From JBBTCX01 sp964494205 (GTDB lineage: Bacteria > Planctomycetota > Phycisphaerae > UBA1845): a DNA stretch of 64,000 bases. Shown here in pieces: positions 1 through 8,047 of the stretch. The notes under the pieces were generated by a model that had not been told where the DNA came from, did not search any database, and saw only the letters and a list, made by a program, of their open reading frames with translations. A program made the translations under genes and the position numbers. Within the stretch, counting starts at the first letter, position 1. Every line of letters starts with the position of its first letter. The stretch spans positions 1 through 64,000 of the forward strand of contig CAZBRD010000012.1 of assembly GCA_964494205.1 (NCBI GenBank), read 5' to 3'.

Positions 1-2
1 TC

Positions 3-1247
3 CGCGAACCTCATGATACCGTGGGCGTCAAGGACTTTTTCAACGGGCTGCTAGGTAATTCGACATCGGGAATCCACTCACGGATTGGTCGATGCAACCT
101 CGATGGAAGCCAAATCGAATCGATTATGACGGAGGATACTTTTGCTCCGTGGGGCCTCGCATTGGACATTGATGCTGGTGACCTATATTGGACTGAACCA
201 ATTCAGGGGAAAATTCGTCGTTCAAGCACAGACGGGCACAATGTGGAAAACGTAGTCGCGCGTAGCGTAGACAACATCAAATCGTTGGCCGTGGACAGCC
301 AGTCAAGATCGGTATATTGGACGACTTCACGAAACGACGATTACGGCTATTCAGGCCGTATCCAATCTTCAAACTATGATGGAACAAACTTGCACGATGT
401 AATTACTGACTTGGCCGGTGCCGCTGAGTCTTTCCTTGATATTGATGAGCGAGTCATTTATTGGCGCGAGACACATTCAAACCCAAATTCGACGACGATC
501 CGACGCGTTAATACTGATGGTTCGGGTTTGGCGACCGTTCTAACCTTTGGCAATTCGGATGACGATCGGCCAACTGGGGCAATTGCCATTAGCAAGAGCG
601 ACCGCCGTTTGTATTGGGTAGCGGAGAGCTCCATTTGGAGCGCGAACACAGACGGTACTGATGTTAGGCCGGTGGTCGAAGGTCTTGACGAACCGAGAGC
701 GTTGTCGATCAACGAAGTGCCGCACATTCGACGGGTTGATTCGGGGAATTGCAGTATCGATGCCCGAACGCCCGTCGATTCGGATAACAACTGGTCTGGA
801 TGGAACACGACTGACCTGTATTTCAGCCGCGCGTTTTTGGCCGATGATGCGATGCAACTCGATGTCACGCAAATCGGCGGGCATGAGGAAGCGCCCAAGG
901 TTTCGTCGCTCGAAATGCTGGCGCCGGATGTCGTGCGGGTCAATCTGGATCGGCCGATTGAACCTGATGCGTGGACCTGTTTATCTCATTTCAATAGCGC
1001 GACGAAAATCTGCGTGGGATTCTTGCCGGGCGATGTGAACGGAGATGGAACAGCCAGTCCGAATGATATTCTTTCGCTGATTGACTCGCTGAATGGCGTG
1101 AGTAATGACACCTTGCCTGTGTGGCAAAGCGATATTGATCGGTCGGGGCAGGCCAACGCTATGGACATTTTGGAACTGATCAATTTGCTCAATGAAAGCG
1201 TTGATCAAGTTGCATGGAACGGAAGGTCCCTATCGCCTTGCCCATAG
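3..1247 (+). CDS. Secreted YWTD-type beta-propeller protein with C-terminal dockerin-like domain (5' partial)
   Basis: The reading frame is open to the left edge, so the N-terminus and any signal peptide are missing; the GTG at 21 is unlikely to be the true start. Four or more repeats carry the LDL-receptor class B pattern (LYWTE, VYWTT, IYWRE, LYWVA, each with a nearby 'DG' turn), which folds as a six-bladed propeller. The last ~65 residues hold two Ca-binding loops, DVNGDGTASPNDIL and DIDRSGQANAMDIL, each followed by a helix: a dockerin type I layout. Probably a secreted or surface protein of unknown ligand; the dockerin suggests attachment to a partner. Propeller and dockerin calls are firm, the role is unknown. 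Confidence 0.75.
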   Translation, partial: REPHDTVGVKDFFNGLLGNSTSGIHSRIGRCNLDGSQIESIMTEDTFAPWGLALDIDAGDLYWTEPIQGKIRRSSTDGHNVENVVARSVDNIKSLAVDSQSRSVYWTTSRNDDYGYSGRIQSSNYDGTNLHDVITDLAGAAESFLDIDERVIYWRETHSNPNSTTIRRVNTDGSGLATVLTFGNSDDDRPTGAIAISKSDRRLYWVAESSIWSANTDGTDVRPVVEGLDEPRALSINEVPHIRRVDSGNCSIDARTPVDSDNNWSGWNTTDLYFSRAFLADDAMQLDVTQIGGHEEAPKVSSLEMLAPDVVRVNLDRPIEPDAWTCLSHFNSATKICVGFLPGDVNGDGTASPNDILSLIDSLNGVSNDTLPVWQSDIDRSGQANAMDILELINLLNESVDQVAWNGRSLSPCP

Positions 1248-1361
1248 GCATAGTCGCTTGGTTTCGGACGGAGCGCACAGACAGGGGTTGCGTATGACTC
1301 TATGTGAACGACACGTTGATGTGTTGTTGCCTGCAACGTAGACCAAGAATAAGTTTGGATC

Positions 1362-1649
1362 ATGGCAAATCCAAAATCTGATCCGCGAGCGCGACGGCGG
1401 TTTGCTTTGTTCTGTTGGCTTGGAACGTTTTTCGGTTTCTTTCTCGCGGCTCTCGTAAGCAGCGCGCTCAAACTCAAGAGTGATGCGTTAGTGGGTGTCG
1501 TTCTCTTCGCCGGGTTTTTGACGATGGTAATCGCTACCGCGCGATGGAGCTTCTCTCGCTGCCCGGCGTGCGGGGATTTGTTCTTTGTACGAGGCCCATT
1601 CAGCAACCCGTTTGCGCGCAAGTGCATGAATTGCGGCGCGAAGATTTGA
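1362..1649 (+). CDS. Small membrane protein with C-terminal zinc ribbon
   Basis: A 95-residue protein. A basic N-terminus (residues 1-13) is followed by two predicted membrane helices (about 15-36 and 42-61) and a cytoplasmic tail carrying CPAC (residues 68-71) and CMNC (88-91), a classic four-Cys zinc ribbon. The family is not recognised and no partner is obvious. Similar two-helix plus zinc-ribbon proteins are common small hypotheticals in planctomycetes. ATG start; no strong Shine-Dalgarno. Confidence 0.6.
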   Translation: MANPKSDPRARRRFALFCWLGTFFGFFLAALVSSALKLKSDALVGVVLFAGFLTMVIATARWSFSRCPACGDLFFVRGPFSNPFARKCMNCGAKI

Positions 1650-1702
1650 ACTTGACTGCCTGCAATTTACTCGCAGCCGACGAATCAATGGCACACCGTT
1701 CA

Positions 1703-1790
1703 GTCGTGCCTCCGGCACTGGACCTTGATCATTCAACCTTTACCCAGCACTTCGTGCTGGGCTATTCTCAGTTAGTCCCTAACGGGACAA
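1703..1790 (-). repeat. Three-hairpin palindromic element, copy 1 (reverse orientation, diverged)
   Basis: Read on the minus strand it has the same order as the copies at 51441-51529 and 55981-56069: hairpin GTCCC/GGGAC (1775-1788), hairpin CCCAGCAC/GTGCTGGG (1743-1761), and a third hairpin at 1706-1718. In this copy the third stem is GTGCC/GGCAC instead of GTCCC/GGGAC, a paired change that keeps the stem. It lies between the zinc-ribbon gene and the TPR gene. Confidence 0.7.
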
Positions 1791-1919
1791 AGTGATTCTC
1801 GCGGACCACGTGGAGTCGGAATTACATTTCCTCAAACTGATTCGCATCCCCCCGCTTGAGCCTTCGGCCTCCGGGTTTTAGACTTACGCACATTCAAAAG
1901 TAAGCCCGGAGGAATAAAC

Positions 1920-3749
1920 ATGAATCGAGTATATAGCCACGGTTTGTTGGAGCGTCAGACGAGCCCGAATGGTGTTCGACGAAGAGACCCTCACCCTGCC
2001 CTCTCCCTAAGAGGGAGAGGGAAACTGTGTTGCACGCTTTTATTAATTGCACCTTTCGCTCTCGCCGGTTGTGCCACGCTCGATGTTCGGCCCGTTGGTA
2101 GCAAGGTGCCGCTGTTTGCGGGGATGGGGACGCATCATCGGACGATCACTACGAAGTCGCCGGATGCGCAGCGGTATTTTGATCAGGGACTGGTGTGGGC
2201 GTTTGCGTTCAACCATGACGAGGCGATCCGTTCGTTCGAGCAGGCGATCAAGTATGACCCCGATTGTGCGATGGCTTGGTGGGGTATCGCGTACTGCAAC
2301 GGGCCGCACATCAACAACCCTTCGATGGACGACAACCACTCGCTGGCTGCGTGGGATGCGCTGCAGCGGGCCGTTTCGCACAAAGGCAATGCGAGCGCGG
2401 TCGAGCAGGATTTGATTGATGCGTTGTCGAAGCGTTATGCGTCGCCGCCGCCGAAGGATCGACGGTCGCTCGATGAGGCGTATGCGGCTGCGATGCGCGA
2501 GGTTTGGAAGAAACATCCCAAGGACGGCGATGTCGGCACGTTGTTCGCCGAATCGATGATGGACCTGCGGCCATGGGATTTGTGGGCGCTGGACGGTGCT
2601 CCGCGACCGGAGACGCCGGAGGTGCTGAGCGCGCTCGAAGATGTTCTCGCGATGAACCCGAATCATCCCGGGGCGAATCACTTCTACATTCATGCGGTTG
2701 AAGCTTCGCCGCATCCGGACAAGGCGATCGCGGCGGCGGATCGTTTGCGATTCGCGGTGCCTGCGGCTGGTCACCTGGTGCATATGCCCGCGCACATCGA
2801 TGTGCGGACGGGCAAGTGGGAGGAAGCTGCCAAGGCGAACGTTCGCGCGATGGAAGCGGATCGCAAATATCGTGCGGCTGTGCCGAAGCAGGGCTTCTAT
2901 CACATCTATATGGCGCACAACAGTCACTTCCTGGCGTATGCCTCGATGATGGAAGGTCGGCAGGCAGCGGCGCTCAAGGCAGCGCGTGAAATGCTCGCGG
3001 GTGTGCCGAAAGAATACGCAGAGAAGAACGCTGCGCTAGTCGACGGATTCATGACGATCGAGATGGAGACGCTCATGCGTTTCGGGCGATGGGACGAGGT
3101 TCTCAAGCTGGATGCGCCGCCGTCGTATTTCCCGTTTGCCAAGGCTAAGTGGCACTTCTCGCGGGCGGTTTCCTACGCAGCCAAGGGGCAGGTGGAGCAG
3201 GCGGAAAAAGAGAAGCTCGTGTTCACGATGGCCGTCGAGAAAGTGCCCAAGGACGCGATGATGGCCGTGAACCACGCGAGTCATGTGCTGAAAATCGCGG
3301 AGCATATGCTCAACGGTGAGATCGCGTTTCGCAAAGGGAAGATCGATGAGTCGGTCGCGGAGCTGAACAAGGCGATCGAGCTTGAAGATCAGTTGAGATA
3401 TATGGAGCCGCCGGAGTGGATTCAGCCGGTGCGACATACGCTCGGTGCGATTCTGAACAACGCGGGTCGATATGACGAAGCGGAAAAAGTGTATCGGGCT
3501 GATCTCGCGAAATATCCGGAGAATGGCTGGTCGCTTTACGGCATGGCGCAGTGTCTGAAGTCGCGCGGTGATATCAGCGCGGCGAAGGATTATGAAGAAC
3601 GATTCAAAAAGGCGTGGAAGCGGGCGGACTACAAGATTGCGTCGACGTGTGCGTGCGTCGCGAAGGCGGATGGCCAATCAAAATCCGGACGTCTGCAACC
3701 GCTGGCCTTTGATTATCAGTTCAGCCCAGGCGCGCATACGAACAACTGA
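1920..3749 (+). CDS. TPR-repeat lipoprotein
   Basis: A 609-residue protein. GGAGGA about 6 nt before the ATG at 1920 supports this start. The n-region of the signal peptide is unusually long (about 34 residues) because a copy of the CCCTCTCCC palindrome (1984-2021) is read in frame; the hydrophobic stretch and lipobox LAGC follow at residues 38-51. The mature part is helical with TPR-like units, starting with the pattern YFDQGLVWAFAFNHDEAIRSF and WWGIAYCNGPHIN typical of a widespread TPR family; more units lie at about 190-260 and 440-580. Likely a periplasmic protein acting through protein contacts; function unknown. Its 3' end overlaps the convergent kinase gene by 72 nt. Confidence 0.8.
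   Translation: MNRVYSHGLLERQTSPNGVRRRDPHPALSLRGRGKLCCTLLLIAPFALAGCATLDVRPVGSKVPLFAGMGTHHRTITTKSPDAQRYFDQGLVWAFAFNHDEAIRSFEQAIKYDPDCAMAWWGIAYCNGPHINNPSMDDNHSLAAWDALQRAVSHKGNASAVEQDLIDALSKRYASPPPKDRRSLDEAYAAAMREVWKKHPKDGDVGTLFAESMMDLRPWDLWALDGAPRPETPEVLSALEDVLAMNPNHPGANHFYIHAVEASPHPDKAIAAADRLRFAVPAAGHLVHMPAHIDVRTGKWEEAAKANVRAMEADRKYRAAVPKQGFYHIYMAHNSHFLAYASMMEGRQAAALKAAREMLAGVPKEYAEKNAALVDGFMTIEMETLMRFGRWDEVLKLDAPPSYFPFAKAKWHFSRAVSYAAKGQVEQAEKEKLVFTMAVEKVPKDAMMAVNHASHVLKIAEHMLNGEIAFRKGKIDESVAELNKAIELEDQLRYMEPPEWIQPVRHTLGAILNNAGRYDEAEKVYRADLAKYPENGWSLYGMAQCLKSRGDISAAKDYEERFKKAWKRADYKIASTCACVAKADGQSKSGRLQPLAFDYQFSPGAHTNN
1984..2021 (+). repeat. CCCTCTCCC/GGGAGAGGG palindromic element, copy 1 (inside a CDS)
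   Basis: The core stem CTCTCCC/GGGAGAG is preceded by GAGACCCTCACCCTG, matching four intergenic copies at 34688-34726, 39904-39942, 55390-55429 and 59851-59888. This copy is translated in frame as part of the leader of the TPR lipoprotein. Confidence 0.8.
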
Positions 3750-6700
3750 GTCGGGGTCGTATTGGTCGGCGGGCATGCGACTGAGTTGATATTCCAGATT
3801 GCCCGCGATGTGCTGGTTGTAATAGGTTAAGTCCCAGAGCATGAGCGCGCGGTCCGCGCCGCATGAAGCGAGCGCGTGGCCATTAGGGTGAAAGCAGACG
3901 CGGAACACTTCGGCGTCGTGACCTTCGAGGTTGGCGAGGGCGCGCAGGTTTTTTGCATCCCATAGCTTGATGCCCGATCCGCGTCCGGCGGAAGCGAGCA
4001 GTCGGCCGTCGCGATGGAACGAAAGAGTGAAGATGTCGTGGCCGTGCGCCTCGCGGCGGCCGAGCAGGCGACCGGTGGCGACGTCCCACAGTCGAATGTT
4101 TCGATCATCGCCAGCGGAGGCGAGGACCGTTCCATCAGGATTGAATGTGGCCGCACGGACCACTTCGCTGTTTTCTGAAAGAACGAATCGCGGCTGTCGC
4201 GTGTCCAGATCCCAGAGGATCACTTTTCCGTCGCTGCCGCAGGAGGCGAGGAGTCGATCGCGCGGCGAGAATACCAGATCGGGAACGCGACCCACGTGCT
4301 GCGATAGTCCCCCGATGCAGTCTCCGGTGGATGTATCCCATAAGCGAATGGCGTCATCGGCGCCGCCTGTCGCCATGGTTTTGCCGTCGGGACTCAGTGC
4401 CACAGAGCTGACAAATCCAGGATGTGCGGGCAGCGAGAGATTACAGCGACCAGTGGTGGTATCCCATAGTTTCGCCGTGCCGTCGTAACTACTCGACGCG
4501 AGAAGCTTGCCGTCGTGACTGAATGCGAGTGAGGAGACCGTCGATGTATGACCTTCCATTCGGCGTATGAGGTTGCCCGTATCGCCGTCCAGCAAATCGA
4601 TGGTGTAGGTTTCCGGCTGCAAATACTGATCGCCGCCGCCGGTGGCCAACATCTTGCCATCGGGACTGAACTCAGCGCTCAGCAAGGAGCGATTGTTGTC
4701 CGTGCAGGGTTTTATGTGATTTCTTAAATGGACTTCCCACTGTCGTATCGTGCCGTCGGCATGCGTTGCGTAGATTGATTTTCCGTCCGGCGCGAAAAAG
4801 AGCGACGCGCCGAATCGTTGGGCGGCTGGGAACGATCGCGAGACGCTGCGCTTGGTCACATCAGCAAACTTCAAGACGCCGTCCGCTCCGATGGACGCGA
4901 GAGTTTTGCCGTCCGGGCTGAAGCGCACAGAGCTGATGCGGCTGCCGTGCGTGTAGCTCCATTCATCATTTTTCTCAAGATCAACCACGATGACCGACGT
5001 GTTGAACGCGGCTGCGACCTTCTTGTTGTCGGGCGAAAACTCGAAATAGCGGGCGATCGGGTTGGGCGCTTTGATCGCCCGAACCATAGCGCCGGATTGG
5101 ATATCCCAGATTTCAAGATGATCGGCATAAGTAACAGCCAGCCACCGGTCGTCGCGGCTAAAACCGGCAAAAGGCCCTTCGTCGGCGGCGCTGTTGAGAA
5201 GCAAGACGGTTTCGCCGGTGTTCAGATCGATCAAGCGAACACAGGTTCCCATCTCGCTGACGGAAAGTTGACTCGATTTCCAGTTGAAGACCGGTTGCAT
5301 GTACTTTCTTCCGTCACCGGTGATCGTTCTTATAAGCGAACCGTCAACCGTTGAACGAATGCGAATGGAGCCGTCGACGTGGGTTGAAGCGATGAGCGTA
5401 CCGTCGTAGTTCAAACCCAGTTGCCTGACGGTTGGATCGGGATCGAATTGGAATCGAACCGAGTGAGTGGACAGGTCCATGACCCTGATCACATTATCAT
5501 TGGCAATGAATGCGTTGGAGCGCCCATCGTTGGCGAAACTGTGCATGATGATCTTACCGACGTTCCAAGACGCCAGACTCGGTGCACGGCTGTACACCTC
5601 CCACATCGCCCAATAGGAAGCAACCGGGCCCGCATCACCGACGAGTTCGAGCCCTTCCTCACGTTCCCATCCGGGTGCCGGATTGAAGTGCGCTTGCCAG
5701 ACCGCTTCCTCACTGATGCCCGCGTCACCGATGGCTGACATCGTGCGACCACGTTCGATTTTCAGTTCGGAAACTGTTTGCTTGAGGTTTCGCGCGTTGC
5801 TATTCGCGCGATCGCGCTCGCTTCGCGCTTCATGGAACAGAAGAAACATCGATACACCGAATAGCACCACCATGACGACAAACGTTGCCGCCACGCCGAC
5901 CGCCGCACGGTGGCGACGGGCCATTTTCTTGAGAACGTACCAGGTGCTGTCGCGTTTGGCGTCGATCGGCTCGCCCGTCAGAAAATGATCAACGTCGCGC
6001 TTCAGCGCTTCCGCCGACGGATAGCGCCGGTCCTTATCCTTCGCGAGAGCTTTGAGAACGATGGTTTCAAGCTCGTCGTTCACCGCCGCCTGGCGGCGTG
6101 AGGGCGGCAGCGGTTCGATGTCCGTGATGTTGTGGACGACATCCGAAAGTGAACCTTCGCTTTCGTACGGCGGAAGACCCGTGATCATTTCGTAAAGAAT
6201 GACGCCCAGCGAATACACGTCGGTCCGGGTATCGATCTGATCGGGGTCACCGCTCACCTGCTCCGGGGCGGCGTACGCAAACGTACCCATGAACTCGCCG
6301 TCGCGCGTCGAAGCGAGCGTGGTGCGATCTGTCGCCGTTGCGACGGAGCGGGCGACACCGAAATCGAGAACGTGCGGCTCACCATCACGACCAACCAGGA
6401 TGTTGGCTGGTTTCAGGTCGCGATGGATGACGCCGCGCTGATGAGCGTACTGGACGGCATCACAAATCAACGCAAAGAGACGAAGGCGGTGATTGATTTC
6501 CGTGGCATCGATCGCGCGGGCTTGGGCTGACGGCTCACCCTTACCCTCTGCATCCCCATGACCATTCGTCTTCTTCAAACCCTTGAAGTAAGCGTCGAGC
6601 GGAACACCATCCACCAGCTCCATCGCAAAGAAGTGGCCGCCATCGCCCGTGGGACCGCTGTCGTACAGGGTGACGATTCGCGGATGTCGCAGGCTGGCGA

Positions 6701-7088
6701 CAAGCTCGATTTCTCTTTCAAAGCGAAGCCTCTGTCGCTCCGAGGCAAAACGACCCGCCAGAAGCATCTTCAGCGCCACCTCGCGTTTGGTGGCCTTCTG
6801 GATGGCGCGATAGATGACCCCCTGCCCTCCGCGACGAATCTCGGAGAGAATTTGATAGCCGGGAATCGAAATCACCAACGGCGCTTCATTGTTGCGCGGT
6901 CGGCGTTCGAGGCGCACCGAGGAAAACTCCCGCAGCAGCTTGTTGTTTGCGCGAACCTGCTCAACGGTCGCGCGGCATGTTTCACAGGCTGTAACGTGCT
7001 CGCCGACTTGCGGCGCTTCGCCTGCATCAGCCACGAATAGCTCGATTTGGTCAAGCGAGGGGCAGGTAGTTGATTGGTTTTCGCTCAT
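3678..7088 (-). CDS. Membrane Ser/Thr protein kinase with N-terminal zinc-finger motif and WD40 propellers
   Basis: A 1136-residue protein. Residues 31-38 hold HxxxCxxC (HVTACETC), the zinc motif of anti-sigma factors. The kinase domain spans about 78-370: glycine loop RRGGQGVIY, Lys107 in VALKM, HRDLKPAN at 222-229, DFG at 242-244 and APE at 274-276, so it should be active. A membrane helix lies at about 395-418, followed by a coiled segment (420-455). About 600 extracytoplasmic residues then carry many WD40 repeats with 'FSPDGKxLAS' and 'xxLWD' signatures, probably two propellers. It lies 72 nt behind the ECF sigma gene on the same strand. Inferred role: a sensor kinase whose propeller binds a ligand or partner and which acts on the sigma factor next door. 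No strong Shine-Dalgarno at the ATG. Confidence 0.93.
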   Translation of the reverse strand: MSENQSTTCPSLDQIELFVADAGEAPQVGEHVTACETCRATVEQVRANNKLLREFSSVRLERRPRNNEAPLVISIPGYQILSEIRRGGQGVIYRAIQKATKREVALKMLLAGRFASERQRLRFEREIELVASLRHPRIVTLYDSGPTGDGGHFFAMELVDGVPLDAYFKGLKKTNGHGDAEGKGEPSAQARAIDATEINHRLRLFALICDAVQYAHQRGVIHRDLKPANILVGRDGEPHVLDFGVARSVATATDRTTLASTRDGEFMGTFAYAAPEQVSGDPDQIDTRTDVYSLGVILYEMITGLPPYESEGSLSDVVHNITDIEPLPPSRRQAAVNDELETIVLKALAKDKDRRYPSAEALKRDVDHFLTGEPIDAKRDSTWYVLKKMARRHRAAVGVAATFVVMVVLFGVSMFLLFHEARSERDRANSNARNLKQTVSELKIERGRTMSAIGDAGISEEAVWQAHFNPAPGWEREEGLELVGDAGPVASYWAMWEVYSRAPSLASWNVGKIIMHSFANDGRSNAFIANDNVIRVMDLSTHSVRFQFDPDPTVRQLGLNYDGTLIASTHVDGSIRIRSTVDGSLIRTITGDGRKYMQPVFNWKSSQLSVSEMGTCVRLIDLNTGETVLLLNSAADEGPFAGFSRDDRWLAVTYADHLEIWDIQSGAMVRAIKAPNPIARYFEFSPDNKKVAAAFNTSVIVVDLEKNDEWSYTHGSRISSVRFSPDGKTLASIGADGVLKFADVTKRSVSRSFPAAQRFGASLFFAPDGKSIYATHADGTIRQWEVHLRNHIKPCTDNNRSLLSAEFSPDGKMLATGGGDQYLQPETYTIDLLDGDTGNLIRRMEGHTSTVSSLAFSHDGKLLASSSYDGTAKLWDTTTGRCNLSLPAHPGFVSSVALSPDGKTMATGGADDAIRLWDTSTGDCIGGLSQHVGRVPDLVFSPRDRLLASCGSDGKVILWDLDTRQPRFVLSENSEVVRAATFNPDGTVLASAGDDRNIRLWDVATGRLLGRREAHGHDIFTLSFHRDGRLLASAGRGSGIKLWDAKNLRALANLEGHDAEVFRVCFHPNGHALASCGADRALMLWDLTYYNQHIAGNLEYQLSRMPADQYDPDSVVRMRAWAELIIKGQRLQTSGF

Positions 7089-7110
7089 CGCATGGAGCAG
7101 AGATTAATCG

Positions 7111-7160
7111 AAACGAGCCACAGACTCCTGCGAGTCGCGGGGTTACGCAGTGGCTCGTTT
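7111..7160 (-). terminator. Inter-cistronic hairpin between sigma factor and kinase genes (possible attenuator)
   Basis: A perfect 11-bp inverted repeat, AAACGAGCCAC (7111-7121) and GTGGCTCGTTT (7150-7160), begins right after the sigma stop codon. A smaller hairpin, GACTC/GAGTC, lies inside it at 7123-7136. Transcribed on the minus strand the outer stem ends in UUU, too short for a strong terminator, so partial termination or mRNA end protection is more likely. Confidence 0.5.
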
Positions 7161-7766
7161 TCACGAATCATCGAAGATGTCTTCCAGCCGACTGAGAATA
7201 TCGCGGAGTTTTTCGGCCACGCGGTTTTTGGCCATGTACACGTCGTGACGGGTCAAGTTCAATTCCGCCGCGACTTCATCGACCGGTCGATCGCGAAGTG
7301 CATACTGCTCGAAGGCGAGCATCGTTTTCTCACTGAGCTTGGATTGCGAACGCAGCTCCTCGATCGCCTGCGTGAGTAAGACACGGCGGCGCTCTGCCTC
7401 CCAGAGCTGGTTCAGCTCGTCGTCGGCGGGCATATCGATCATGGCGGACTCGCCGCGGTTCTCGCGCCGCGAGGCCTGCGCCCGTTTGAGGTCAGCCACT
7501 CGATATTTCACAATCCCTATGATCCATGAACGCAGACGGCCCCGCTCGCGGTCGTATTTACCTTCGCGGTAGTCCCGGATGAATCGCGCGAGCGTCTCCT
7601 GGGCAATGTCTGCGGCGTCGGATTCGTAAAGTCCTAAACGCTGCGCAAATGAAACGATCATGGGACGGTAGCGCGAGTCGAACTCGCTCCATGCCGCCTG
7701 GTTCGCCGGATCAAACAACCCGGCAAGCAAAGCCGTTGTGGTTACAGTACTTAGAACTTCCGCCAT
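7161..7766 (-). CDS. ECF-type RNA polymerase sigma factor
   Basis: A 201-residue protein if started at the ATG at 7766 (MAEVLST); an upstream in-frame GTG at 7805 adds 13 unconvincing residues. The sigma-2 region (about residues 27-95) has the DAADIAQETLARFIRDY core and the RLRSWIIGIVKYRVADLKR segment; sigma-4 (about 140-198) has the helix-turn-helix around DEVAAELNLTRHDVYMAKNRVAEKLR. Regions 1.1 and 3 are absent, as expected for ECF factors. Pairing with a membrane Ser/Thr kinase directly downstream is a recurrent planctomycete arrangement in which the kinase is thought to regulate the sigma factor. Target promoters cannot be read from this window. Confidence 0.9.
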   Translation of the reverse strand: MAEVLSTVTTTALLAGLFDPANQAAWSEFDSRYRPMIVSFAQRLGLYESDAADIAQETLARFIRDYREGKYDRERGRLRSWIIGIVKYRVADLKRAQASRRENRGESAMIDMPADDELNQLWEAERRRVLLTQAIEELRSQSKLSEKTMLAFEQYALRDRPVDEVAAELNLTRHDVYMAKNRVAEKLRDILSRLEDIFDDS

Positions 7767-8047
7767 GTGAGCCCAACCGTGCCTGACGTGCGTAGGCAAA
7801 ACCACCCAATCTTGAGTCCCGTACCCTCTAGGCTAACAACACTGGAACCGTCGCACAAAAAAATTCGAGCCAACGGTGAGATTGAGGAACGTAACGACGG
7901 AGTATCAGTAGCGGGTGTGGCCGGGCTCGCGCTGTCCGATAACCGCAACCAACCTGTTCACAAGGGGCTGAAGCAAGTTTGAATTCATTTGTGATGTAAT
8001 CCTGTTCTATGGCACTGTATTTCACTATCGATCGGGGGAGCTTAGAC

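Noticed and set aside
2043..2927. A 294-codon open frame antisense to the TPR lipoprotein
   Set aside because: Arg/His-rich composition and no recognisable motif; the sense frame has a Shine-Dalgarno and a lipobox.
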